Assembly: GCA_018853935.1 (NCBI GenBank)
Contig: JAAOMR010000098.1
Location: 1 to 32,012 of the forward strand
DNA length: 32,012 nt
Direction: 5' to 3'
Origin: Acidithiobacillus ferrivorans
GTDB lineage: Bacteria; Pseudomonadota; Gammaproteobacteria; Acidithiobacillales; Acidithiobacillaceae
The notes under the pieces were generated by a model, which searched no databases, had not been told where the DNA came from, and saw only the letters and a program-made list of their open reading frames with translations. Below are positions 21,653-28,844 of the stretch, one piece after another. Within the stretch, counting starts at the first letter, position 1; the number at the start of each line of letters is the position of its first letter. The translations under genes were made by a program, and so were the position numbers.

Positions 21653-22225
21653 CTAAGGCATCTGTACGGGCGTCAGACGGTCGTCATAAGCCCAGTAGCA
21701 CGCATGAAATGGATATTTTTCTGATCCCTTTCTCACATTTCTCCAGATAGCCGACTTACTTTCGTCCAATATACCGAGGCAGTGTTCTACGCGCCGGTCG
21801 TAGGGGACAGGCGGAATACCCGCATGACCACCCCAGGCAATAATGACGGCCGGGCTTGCGCTAAGGGTTTCGCGAATGGTGGCGTCATTTTCCGGACCAA
21901 TGACATAGGCCTCTCCCTGTTGTCTCAACGTGCCGCCTACTTCCTTGCTGTCAGTGCCACGTAAGGCATAAAGATTCAGAATATGGAGCCCACCCGCTTG
22001 CGGGAAATGGCGCCAGACATACTCTGAGGCAGTGCGTACGGTCTTGTCAGCGGCCATCTCGCTTGCACTGGAAGGGTTTTTCAGGAAAATCGCAAGCATG
22101 TCCCCCCTGCGACCAGAAAATGGGAGGGTGAGCCGGTATCGCCAAGTTCTGCAGGGCGAGAACAAGGCAGTGATCTGAGTAGTATCTACGGCGGAGGCAT
22201 GCTGAACAGTCCTACCAATGCGCAA
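21653..22225 (-). CDS. DUF1643 family protein (about 170-190 aa)
   Basis: The central part matches DUF1643: MLAIFLKNPSSASEMAADKT, then GGLHILNLYALRGTDSKEV, GPENDATI and VIIAWGGHAG, the pattern of a small enzyme-like domain with NPS, N-LYA-RGTD and AWG motifs. Function is unknown. Start is uncertain: the frame opens with TTG at 22225; another TTG lies near 22168; no ATG with a good site is seen before the domain. It lies between the native segment and the tRNA-Arg fragment. It may be native or from an older integration. Confidence 0.75.
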   Translation of the reverse strand: MRIGRTVQHASAVDTTQITALFSPCRTWRYRLTLPFSGRRGDMLAIFLKNPSSASEMAADKTVRTASEYVWRHFPQAGGLHILNLYALRGTDSKEVGGTLRQQGEAYVIGPENDATIRETLSASPAVIIAWGGHAGIPPVPYDRRVEHCLGILDESKSAIWRNVRKGSEKYPFHACYWAYDDRLTPVQMP

Positions 22226-22294
22226 CGGTTAACTCCTTCGCAGACTGGTCAGATTGGAGCAGCGGTAGTCGAGGTCATAAACATGAGGGTCAAG

Positions 22295-22333
22295 AAAAAA
22301 TTGAAGGGCAGAGAGGAATACCTCAATGCCCTT
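22295..22333 (-). terminator. Terminator kept from the tRNA-Arg locus
   Basis: On the minus strand AAGGGCA (22333-22327) pairs with TGCCCTT (22310-22304) with an inner GAGG/CCTC stem, followed by CAA and TTTTTT. It lies 8 bp after the encoded CCA of the tRNA fragment. Confidence 0.85.
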
Positions 22334-22341
22334 ACTTTACA

Positions 22342-22386
22342 TGGTGCGCTCGGACGGAGTCGAACCGCCGACCTACTGGTTCGTAG
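22342..22386 (-). tRNA. 3' fragment of tRNA-Arg(ACG): attachment site of element 2
   Basis: On the minus strand from 22386: anticodon loop CTACGAA (anticodon ACG), 3' stem CCAGT, variable AGGTC, T-stem GGCGG/CCGTC with TTCGACT, acceptor CGAGCGC, A and CCA. The 5' side of the anticodon stem should read ACTGG but is TGAGA here, so identity ends exactly at the loop. Strand exchange in the anticodon loop is a known mode of P4-type integrases. The 3' end points left, so element 2 lies to the right and the intact tRNA beyond the right edge. Confidence 0.85.
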
Positions 22387-22494
22387 TCTCAAGGTACAGC
22401 ATTTACCTAGTTTTGTCTACCCTCACGTATATTGACGTATCAGTCGCTTAGCAGGACACTACCTTTACCGACATTCACTGATTTACCGCTAAAA

Positions 22495-22527
22495 GGTTAG
22501 CCTGAAGTTAGCCCACGGTTAGCCCGG
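22495..22527 (+). repeat. Three 11-bp tandem repeats before the integrase
   Basis: GGTTAGCCTGA, AGTTAGCCCAC and GGTTAGCCCGG follow each other directly, each with GTTAGCC. They start 108 bp from the tRNA fragment and 36 bp before the integrase start. Likely integrase arm sites, which would also let the integrase repress its own gene. Confidence 0.65.
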
Positions 22528-22562
22528 GAATTGACCCAGTGGGTCCAAAAAAGGAGCACCTC

Positions 22563-23774
22563 ATGGCCCAAAAGATGCAGTTCACCAAGGCACGCATAGA
22601 GGCACTGGAGCCGGTCCCCGGCAAGCGGCTCACCGTCTACGATGAAGGGCAGAAAGGGCTATGTATTCGCATAACCCCAGCCGGAGCCAAGGCGTTCTAT
22701 TGCGTCCGCAAGGTGGAGGGACGGGTGGAGTGGATACGCATTGGGGACGCCGATGCAGTGAAGATCGAGGCGGCACGTACCCGCGCCGCCGAGATCATCA
22801 ATGACATTGCCAGAGGAACCAACCCTGCAGAACAGAGGCGCCAGAAGAAGGCCGAGATGGCGTTCTCTGACTTGTTTGCCGCATGGGTGAAAGACGGACA
22901 GACCAAAGGCAAAAAGAGCTTGGGCAACGACGAGCGCAACTATCGGTTGCACCTGCAAGGCATCGCCAAAAAGAAACTGTCCGGCATCACGCGGGAACAG
23001 GTCCGCACCCTGCATACCAAGATTAGTAGCGGCTCAGGGGAATATCAGGCCAACCGTGTGCTCGAACTCATTAGCGCCGTGTTCAACTTCAGCATCCATG
23101 TGCTGGATATGGCAGGCATCAACAACCCAGCCGCCGGCATTAAGGCGAACCGAGAGAAAAGCCGCGAACGGCGTCTGCACCCGGACGAAATGCCGCGTTT
23201 CTTCGAGGCTTTGGCGACCGAACCCAACCGGGACATGCGGGACTATTTCGTGCTGTCGCTACTGACCGGAGCGCGTCGCTCCAATTTGCTGGCGATGACC
23301 TGGGCTGAGGTTAACCTGGTGCGCAAGACGTGGACCATCCCCGGACTCAAGGCGAAGGCGGGTGAAACGATCACCGTACCGCTGACCACTGCGGCTATCG
23401 AGGTGCTAGAGAATCGCAAAGACATTATGGGTGGGAAAGGTTGGGTATTTCCCAGCACCGGCAAGACAGGGCACCTTGTGGAGCCTAAGACGGCGTGGAA
23501 AAGGCTGTTACAACGCGCAGACATCAAGGACTTGCGTCTGCACGACCTGAGACGATCCCTGGCGTCATTCCAGATTGACGCGGGGGTGAGTCTCGCCGTT
23601 ATCGGTAAGGGACTAGGCCACCATTCGCAGCAAACGACTGCCGTCTATGCGCGCCTTGCGCAAGACCCTGTTGCCGACGCCTGGCAGAAAGGGACCGACG
23701 CCATCATGGTGGCTGCGGGCCTCAAGAAAACTGCCGAGGTTCTGCCGATGAAGAAGAAGCGTTCCCATGCCTGA
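22563..23774 (+). CDS. P4-family tyrosine integrase (403 aa)
   Basis: Inserts the element into a tRNA 3' end and, with an accessory factor, excises it. Residues 1-95 form the DUF4102 arm-binding domain (FTKARIEALEPVPGKRLTVY). About 100-185 is the core-binding SAM-like domain. The catalytic domain has R238 (LTGARRSNL), a probable beta-hairpin Lys near 264, H327 and R330 (LHDLRRSL), H353 (LGHH) and nucleophile Y362 (TTAVYARL). All key residues are present, so it is probably active. Start 22563 has AAAAGGAGC upstream; the GTG at 22539 has none. It overlaps the DUF4160 gene by 8 bp. It lies at the end distant from the predicted intact tRNA. Confidence 0.95.
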   Translation: MAQKMQFTKARIEALEPVPGKRLTVYDEGQKGLCIRITPAGAKAFYCVRKVEGRVEWIRIGDADAVKIEAARTRAAEIINDIARGTNPAEQRRQKKAEMAFSDLFAAWVKDGQTKGKKSLGNDERNYRLHLQGIAKKKLSGITREQVRTLHTKISSGSGEYQANRVLELISAVFNFSIHVLDMAGINNPAAGIKANREKSRERRLHPDEMPRFFEALATEPNRDMRDYFVLSLLTGARRSNLLAMTWAEVNLVRKTWTIPGLKAKAGETITVPLTTAAIEVLENRKDIMGGKGWVFPSTGKTGHLVEPKTAWKRLLQRADIKDLRLHDLRRSLASFQIDAGVSLAVIGKGLGHHSQQTTAVYARLAQDPVADAWQKGTDAIMVAAGLKKTAEVLPMKKKRSHA

Positions 23775-24024
23775 ACTCAGCAGATTTTACGGTATCGTCC
23801 TTGCTATGTTCTGGCGGGATCACCTGCCGCCCCACTTCCATGCGTACTATGCAGGGCAGGAGGCAGAGATCGGACTGGACGGCACATTGTTAGCAGGCAA
23901 CTTGCCGCGCCGCGCCCTGCAAATGGTGGAGGATTGGCGCAAAAAACACCTTGACGAACTGGCCACCAACTGGGAACACGCCACCCGGAAGGAACCTATT
24001 TACCCTATTGAGCCATTGGAGTAA
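23767..24024 (+). CDS. DUF4160 family protein (85 aa)
   Basis: Matches DUF4160: FYGIVLAMFWRDHLPPHFHA, YAGQEAEIGLDGTLLAGNLP, then a helix with VEDWRKKHLDEL. The HLPPHFH motif is diagnostic. These small proteins are usually paired with DUF2442, as here (5 bp apart), and the pair is often proposed to be a toxin-antitoxin-like module, without clear proof. It starts inside the last codons of the integrase gene, so integrase and pair may be co-translated. Confidence 0.85.
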   Translation: MPELSRFYGIVLAMFWRDHLPPHFHAYYAGQEAEIGLDGTLLAGNLPRRALQMVEDWRKKHLDELATNWEHATRKEPIYPIEPLE

Positions 24025-24029
24025 TCACC

Positions 24030-24284
24030 ATGCTACATATCACCGAAGCAACAGCACTCCCCGGCTATCGTCTGCATGTTCGATTCAGCACCGGACAGGA
24101 GGGCGATGTGGACCTCTCCCAAGAGTTTACCGGCCCGGTATTCGACGCATTACGGGATGATGACTTGTTCAGCCGCGTAGAGGTCCACAGCCTGTTCCAT
24201 ACCGTGACATGGCCCAACGGGGCAGACCTTGCACCCGAATACCTGCTGGACCTGTTACAGCACCAGCAAGGGCACGCGGCATAA
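24030..24284 (+). CDS. DUF2442 family protein (84 aa)
   Basis: Matches DUF2442: ITEATALPGYRLHVRFSTGQ, EGDVDLSQEFTGPVFDAL, then FHTVTWPNGADLAPEYLLDL with the typical W-x-NG-x-DLAPE. GGAG lies upstream, overlapping the DUF4160 stop. It is the usual partner of DUF4160. The pair may help keep the element; this role is inferred. Confidence 0.85.
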   Translation: MLHITEATALPGYRLHVRFSTGQEGDVDLSQEFTGPVFDALRDDDLFSRVEVHSLFHTVTWPNGADLAPEYLLDLLQHQQGHAA

Positions 24285-24421
24285 AAACCGATTATGACGC
24301 CACCGACGATATACTGGTCAGCCGCGAAGTGTCGCAAGACTGGAACCTGAATATTGCCTATGCCGATGACGGAAGCATTGTCGAGATCGTCATGCTGAAC
24401 ACCAAGACAACCGGCGCTTGA
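24282..24421 (+). pseudogene. Decayed DUF2283-like gene
   Basis: The frame reads IKTDYDATDDILV, then SREVSQDWNLNIAYADDGSI and VEIVMLNTK, matching DUF2283 (start motif K-x-x-YD, then DG-x-I-x-x-I-x-x-L). The codon where ATG is expected is ATA at 24281-24283 (frame-aligned), and about eight residues seem missing after DDILV. No in-frame ATG, GTG or TTG lies between it and the ATG at 24209 inside the DUF2442 gene. I read it as broken, though a non-standard start cannot be excluded. Confidence 0.45.
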
Positions 24422-24548
24422 ATCCATACCGCAGCACACAGCATAAGTTTCACCGTTACCACCTAACCCGACAGACGAACGACTGGGTGCCCTTCCCTTT
24501 TTGATGACAGCACTTATTCCAATGGCTCGCAGATTGAGGGCGCAATTC

Positions 24549-25364
24549 ATGACAGAAACAAAGAAAACAAACCATTCACCACATGTTCGGCTGCAATTTC
24601 CATTGAAAGAAGCACCAGAAAAACTGGCTGCGCTACAAGCCCATGCTGATGAATTGGACCGGGTAACCAGAGAAAAATCCGAAAAAGAAATGAACCGTAT
24701 TGAGGAGGAAGACCCACAACTAGCGTTATGGAGTAAAGCCAAACCTCAGCCTGTTGTTACACCAGAAAATATGGAATCTGTACTCGCTGACACTCTCTCA
24801 ATGATGACCCAAAGAATTGAGGCTGTGGGGAATATTGCAAAAAATATTTCGCCAGAGCAGGAAGCACTAATAGATCAACTGTCCTCGTCGGTTCGCATGC
24901 TGGCAGATATAATGCCTCTGGCCTCAGTTTATGAGCAGGATTTGGAGGCGGCTACACTACTATTACAGACGTTTGAATTCCTCAGGACAAATCCGGTTAT
25001 AACTGCATCGCCAACAATATTTGATTTTGTAGCACGTCTAGACGATGAGGCTCGCCGTACTGTTGCTCCGTTAGAGATACTGGCTTCTGTCGACAGAACC
25101 ATAAAAGCTTCTCAGGCTGCGAGCAGCCGACATGCCCAAAGTACCGAAATTAAGAACAGAATATGGAAAGAATGGGAACGACTCAAGGTGGCAAACCCAG
25201 AAATACAGAAAGGAAAGGCGGCCAACATAATAGGGCCACTGGCCGTCAAGTGGAACATTGAATTGAACGCCGGCCTTTCCACCTTGAAGACGCAGGAAAG
25301 GGCTGTGATCCAAGTGCGGGACTGGCTCAAACCCAGTAAGCAACGTAGTGGTGTATGTGATTGA
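24549..25364 (+). CDS. Hypothetical helical protein of element 2 (271 aa)
   Basis: No family recognised. The start at 24549 has GAGGG upstream; the ATG at 24501 has none. The protein is almost wholly helical, with a probable coiled coil at about 30-60 (LQAHADELDRVTREKSEKEM) and more helices up to residue 200. The C-terminus is basic (IWKEWERLKVANPEIQKGKA, then a last helix with RVRDWLKPS-like composition). This tail loosely resembles DNA-binding segments, but there is no clear motif. Its AT content is higher than that of the genes around it, which suggests separate acquisition. Confidence 0.65.
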   Translation: MTETKKTNHSPHVRLQFPLKEAPEKLAALQAHADELDRVTREKSEKEMNRIEEEDPQLALWSKAKPQPVVTPENMESVLADTLSMMTQRIEAVGNIAKNISPEQEALIDQLSSSVRMLADIMPLASVYEQDLEAATLLLQTFEFLRTNPVITASPTIFDFVARLDDEARRTVAPLEILASVDRTIKASQAASSRHAQSTEIKNRIWKEWERLKVANPEIQKGKAANIIGPLAVKWNIELNAGLSTLKTQERAVIQVRDWLKPSKQRSGVCD

Positions 25365-25378
25365 AATGGGGGTTATGC

Positions 25379-25418
25379 GGGCATAGCCATGGCGCTGCGG
25401 GCTTAGCCATGGCGCTGC
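25379..25418 (+). repeat. Two 20-bp tandem repeats before the AlpA-like gene
   Basis: Units at 25379-25398 and 25399-25418 differ at one base; each contains TAGCCATGGCGCTGC with the dyad CCATGG. A weaker third piece (GCATGGCC) follows. They lie about 78 bp before the start at 25496 and could be operators for that HTH protein. Confidence 0.6.
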
Positions 25419-25495
25419 ATGCATGGCCAAATTATGCAGCCTAAAATATCCCCGCATCATTGCCGCACGTTATCCCTGAATGTGAGGCAACATCC

Positions 25496-25756
25496 ATGCA
25501 AACCCGCATCGAATCAGTAGCACAGATTGTCACAGAGATTGGCCGTACCCTTGGCTATCCACCCGAAGCTATCCCAATCCAGATTGACGAAAAAAAGACC
25601 GCCGAAGTCCTGGGCGTCAAAGTCTCCACCCTGACCAACTGGCGTTCGACTGGCCGTTACAGCCTGCCCTTTATCAGGGTGGGTCGGTTGATCCGTTACC
25701 GCGTCGCCGACCTTGCCGCCTGGATCGCCAAACGCCGCCAGTGTGGGGAGGGCTAA
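25496..25756 (+). CDS. AlpA/MerR-type HTH protein (86 aa), possible excisionase or regulator
   Basis: The start at 25496 (ATG) was chosen over a TTG at 25460. Residues about 35-82 form an HTH_17-type domain: KKTAEVLGVKVSTLTNWRST, then LPFIRVGRLIRYRVADLAAW, the pattern of AlpA and excisionase-like proteins. AlpA activates excision of P4-like elements and others regulate integrase genes. It lies just before the primase fragment gene (4 bp), and tandem repeats precede it. Confidence 0.8.
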   Translation: MQTRIESVAQIVTEIGRTLGYPPEAIPIQIDEKKTAEVLGVKVSTLTNWRSTGRYSLPFIRVGRLIRYRVADLAAWIAKRRQCGEG

Positions 25757-25760
25757 GGCC

Positions 25761-26255
25761 ATGCAGACAAGGAAAAGCCGCACGACAGGAAAGGCACGTT
25801 CGAACGATTCCAATGATACCGCGATAGATCGCGTTCTGCACCATCTGGACCAGGTGAAATCCATCGGCACCGGCAAATGGCAGGCACTTTGCCCAGCGCA
25901 TGATGACCGGCGGCCATCTCTCAGTATCAAAGCGACCAATGATGGCACAGTTTTATTGAAGTGCTGGGCAGGGTGCGGAGCCGCCGAAATCGTTTCGGCC
26001 CTTGGCCTATCCTTAGGTGACCTGTTTCCCGGCGACCGGCGCAACCTACAGGACTACGGTACCGGCGGTCCCACGCGCCGCTCTTTCGATTATCAGGACG
26101 CACTGACTGGAATCGCGCACGAGGTGACGGTCGCACGCCTCATTGTTGAAGCCGTGAATAGGGGCGATGAGGTGGACACCGATACACTGGACAGGCTGGC
26201 GCTGGCTGAGACACGCATATCAGATGCCCTGAGTGCCGCAGGGGGTGCCCAGTGA
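25761..26255 (+). CDS. CHC2 zinc-finger primase fragment protein (164 aa)
   Basis: The start at 25761 has GGAGGG upstream. Residues about 30-75 form a CHC2 zinc finger: CPAHDDRRPSLSI, then LLKCWAGCG, giving the C-x2-H and C-x3-C ligands of DnaG-type primases. No catalytic Toprim domain follows; the rest is a helical tail. Such separate zinc-finger proteins occur in integrative elements next to DUF3987 proteins. Its stop overlaps the next start by 4 bp (GTGA), so both are made together. Confidence 0.85.
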   Translation: MQTRKSRTTGKARSNDSNDTAIDRVLHHLDQVKSIGTGKWQALCPAHDDRRPSLSIKATNDGTVLLKCWAGCGAAEIVSALGLSLGDLFPGDRRNLQDYGTGGPTRRSFDYQDALTGIAHEVTVARLIVEAVNRGDEVDTDTLDRLALAETRISDALSAAGGAQ

Positions 26256-27850
26256 ATTGGGATAACGTGGCAGACAGTATCTATCAGGCCGCAGACGCGA
26301 CCGACGGAATCATCCCGCCCCCGGTCCCTGACAATGAGGCCATGCTATCTGGCATTATTGGAGAGATCGCACGCGTCGGATCAGACGGCAAAGAAGTCCA
26401 CCCGGTCGCTGTCGCTGCTGCCTCCCTGTCTTGGTTGTCTGCAGAAATCGGTCCAGACATTTTTCTGCCACTTGGGGACACCAATCACCACTGCAACCTG
26501 TTTACGCTGCACATTGGCCGTAGTGCGCGCGGCGGCAAGGGGGAGGCATTGGGGCTGGTGAAGCGCATCCGGAAATCCATTATTGACGATCGGTATGATC
26601 ACCCTTGCGGGCAGACGCACAACGGCGGCCTGTCGAGTCGGGAAGGGCTGGCTGGAGCTGTCCACGACGGTTACAAACAGGGAAAAGAGGAGGTGCCGCC
26701 TGTATATGACAAACGACTGTGGGTCGTTGAGGCGGAGTTCGCCAACACCCTAGCGCAGGGCCGACGCGACGGGAACACCTTATTGCCTGCATTGCGCGAG
26801 GTATGGGACGGCGGGAATATCCAACCACTGACCAAAGGGAAAGGTATTTGGTCAACGCATCCCCATATTGCCCTGCATGGCAATATCACCCCTGGCGAAC
26901 TGCAAAGCCGTATTGAGACCCGCGAGATCACCGGTGGGACATTCAATCGCATATTGATGGTATGGGCAGAACGCACATGCTTGGTGGCGTTGCCTGATCC
27001 TACCGATGCCAGCATTGTTGGATCGTTGGCACGACATCTTGATGATAGAATCAGGTGGGCGAGAGGAAGTTATCCTACCGCCCGTGACAATCGCAGGGCG
27101 TCATTGACTCCCTGCGCGGCGAAGTTGTGGCTGTCACTTTATCCAGAGATAAAACGACCACATCCTGCTGGCGACCTAGTTGCCGCAGCTACGGAACGCC
27201 GGGCGCCAATCTGTCTCAGAATTGCGCTGATACATGCCATCCTGGAAAAGTCGCTGCTGATAACCGAGGCTCATATCAAAGTCGGTTACTCTTGGGCGCA
27301 GTACGGCGCCACCACTGCTGCCTATGTGCTGGCGGGCCTGGGTGGAAAAGCCCGCGACCAATACAGTGAGCGTAAGCTGCTGCAGTTCCTGCGCCAGCAA
27401 CCTCGTCGGGAAGCAGATCGCCGAACGCTAACGAATGTCTGCTTTCAGAAGCATGTTTCGGGTCCGGCCTTAGACAGCATTCTATCTCCGCTGGTGGATG
27501 ACGGGGAAATCATCCGGCGCGAAGAAGAGCCCAGAGCGGGCGGGCGGAAGCGCGTCATTTATTTGCTTAGGGCGGACAATGCGGATTTTGCGGACAATAA
27601 GCAACACGTTAGGCTCCAGATATGCGGGGCGAGTGCGGATTTTGCGGACAATGAACGAGCCGCAAATCGAAATCCGCAAAGTCCGCACGATGTCCGCAAC
27701 GCGGAGATGTCTGCAGATAGTGATTATCCGCAAAGTCCGCAGGCTGCAGAAGAGGATCACCTCCAACCCGAAGAAGTAGACTGTCGGCGTCTCATTGCGA
27801 CTGCCACTATAGATGATGACGGTATCGACTTCGAGGATGTGCGGCCATGA
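26252..27850 (+). CDS. DUF3987-type replication-associated protein (532 aa)
   Basis: The start is GTG at 26252, overlapping the primase fragment gene. It matches the DUF3987 pattern found in integrative elements: HPVAVAAASLSWLSAEIGPD, a degenerate P-loop GRSARGGKG (89-97) where the usual Ser/Thr is Gly, then ALREVWDGGNIQPLTK and PHIALHGNITPGELQSRI followed by FNRILMVWAE. It may act with the CHC2 protein in replication of the excised element; activity is unknown. The C-terminal 100 residues are low-complexity and hold 9-bp DNA repeats in both orientations (27572-27740). Confidence 0.75.
   Translation: MNWDNVADSIYQAADATDGIIPPPVPDNEAMLSGIIGEIARVGSDGKEVHPVAVAAASLSWLSAEIGPDIFLPLGDTNHHCNLFTLHIGRSARGGKGEALGLVKRIRKSIIDDRYDHPCGQTHNGGLSSREGLAGAVHDGYKQGKEEVPPVYDKRLWVVEAEFANTLAQGRRDGNTLLPALREVWDGGNIQPLTKGKGIWSTHPHIALHGNITPGELQSRIETREITGGTFNRILMVWAERTCLVALPDPTDASIVGSLARHLDDRIRWARGSYPTARDNRRASLTPCAAKLWLSLYPEIKRPHPAGDLVAAATERRAPICLRIALIHAILEKSLLITEAHIKVGYSWAQYGATTAAYVLAGLGGKARDQYSERKLLQFLRQQPRREADRRTLTNVCFQKHVSGPALDSILSPLVDDGEIIRREEEPRAGGRKRVIYLLRADNADFADNKQHVRLQICGASADFADNERAANRNPQSPHDVRNAEMSADSDYPQSPQAAEEDHLQPEEVDCRRLIATATIDDDGIDFEDVRP
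27572..27740. repeat. 9-bp repeats in direct and inverted orientation within the DUF3987 gene
   Basis: GCGGACAAT, GCGGATTTT and GCGGACAAT are in tandem at 27572-27598; a pair recurs at 27635-27652. The reverse complement (AATCCGCAAAGTCCGCA) appears at 27671-27687, with TGTCCGC nearby, and again at 27726-27740. The same unit is thus coded as ADN/ADF on one side and PQSP on the other. Confidence 0.85.
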
Positions 27851-28452
27851 TCGCAGCGCAGATCGTCGTGGACATTGTCGAGAGTGGTGGATCTATCCGC
27901 CTGGAGGCTGGACGGATCAAAGTGAGTGGCATCCCCGCATGGTTAGTTCCGCTGCTAAGAGCGCACAAGACCGAATTGCTGGCTCTGTTGTCGGCACCGA
28001 CGACCGACGAGCAAGATTGTTTCGCAATCGAAGAACGCCTGGCAATTCAGGAAGAAGAAACAGAGGTTGGCGCCGAACTGCCTGATATTCCAGTGGCTCC
28101 TCTGGATGTGCAGGCCAGGACCATTTTTGAGCAGTATGGTGCAGAGTGGCAACGCGCTGTTGATAACCTGGTAATTGTTGCCAGGAATCCCAATCCGGCC
28201 ATGCTGGTTGAGGAAATGGGAAAAAAAGGCAGCGCATCGCCTATCAGCGAGGATTCTGGAGGCACATCTTCCCCTTCTGCATCGGTAAGGTGCAAAGATT
28301 GCAAACGGTTCCAACCGGGATCGACGTTGATAGGAATAGGCACATGCCTTGTCACGGTGACGGGGCTGCCGCCCTCGGGTGGCCACGGATACAAGGCCGC
28401 TTTTCCGCTCGCTCCACGACGGTGCTCAGAGTATCTGGAGTCGTCGTCATGA
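27847..28452 (+). CDS. TubC_N-like domain plus C-terminal cysteine motif (201 aa)
   Basis: The start overlaps the DUF3987 stop by 4 bp (ATGA). Residues about 3-48 (VVDIVESGGSIRLEAGRIKV, then LVPLLRAHKTELLALL) resemble the TubC N-terminal docking domain, known from polyketide/peptide synthases but also seen in mobile-element proteins. The middle is acidic. The C-terminus has VRCKDCKRFQPG, then GTC, then APRRCSEY, a C-x2-C...C...C set likely to bind zinc. It is the last gene of a four-gene coupled set (HTH, CHC2, DUF3987, this), so it may dock these proteins. Inference. Confidence 0.65.
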   Translation: MIAAQIVVDIVESGGSIRLEAGRIKVSGIPAWLVPLLRAHKTELLALLSAPTTDEQDCFAIEERLAIQEEETEVGAELPDIPVAPLDVQARTIFEQYGAEWQRAVDNLVIVARNPNPAMLVEEMGKKGSASPISEDSGGTSSPSASVRCKDCKRFQPGSTLIGIGTCLVTVTGLPPSGGHGYKAAFPLAPRRCSEYLESSS

Positions 28453-28672
28453 CCGCAGGATTAAACGCCTCTCTCTTCCTCAGATAACAAAAGACGTAAC
28501 AATTGCTACGGCTAGGTGGGCAGGCAGGTGCACGAGTTACTGAGGAATGTCACGTGACTTTGTGCAGATCCTTATATTGATTCCCCCTCCCCCATAGTAG
28601 GAGCGGGAAGGCAACCCCACATCTTCCTGATTTCAGAGATTTCAGCAACCCATCCATTCACAGGAGGAATTT
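28453..28672. other. Leader region with perfect 10-bp palindrome
   Basis: No gene. GTCACGTGAC (28549-28558) is a perfect palindrome and may be an operator for the small gene at 28673. No clear -35/-10 pair. It ends with the strong site AGGAGG before the ATG at 28673. Confidence 0.5.
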
Positions 28673-28825
28673 ATGCACGAGAACTTCACAATATTCAAGG
28701 AAAAACGTGATAGTCCACCTCTGGCTAAAAATGACAATGCACTAGGTAGGACACAGGATCTGCCGACAATCCATTTTGATACTTATGCAGATAACGCATC
28801 TTCAAGACAACACATCTTCAATTGA
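28673..28825 (+). CDS. Small peptide gene (50 aa) upstream of the 323-aa gene
   Basis: ATG at 28673 preceded by AGGAGG with good spacing, the best ribosome binding site in this part of the window. The peptide begins MHENFTIFKEKRDSPPLAKN and ends RQHIFN. It is polar and has no signal or membrane segment. It lies 19 bp before the next gene and may be a leader peptide or a small partner protein. No family recognised. Confidence 0.5.
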   Translation: MHENFTIFKEKRDSPPLAKNDNALGRTQDLPTIHFDTYADNASSRQHIFN

Positions 28826-28844
28826 AAGAGAACGGAGAAGACTC

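Larger units (their letters stand above)
22226..22562. other. Left end of element 2: terminator, tRNA fragment, repeat array
   Basis: No gene. In order: a tRNA-type terminator on the minus strand (22295-22333), the tRNA-Arg 3' fragment (22342-22386), an AT-rich stretch that belongs to element 2, three 11-bp repeats (22495-22527) and the integrase ribosome binding site. Confidence 0.75.

Noticed and set aside
24065-24742. Minus-strand frame of 225 codons across DUF2442 and the following gene
   Set aside because: Antisense to DUF2442 and to the start of the 271-aa gene, Ser/Cys-rich, no start site.
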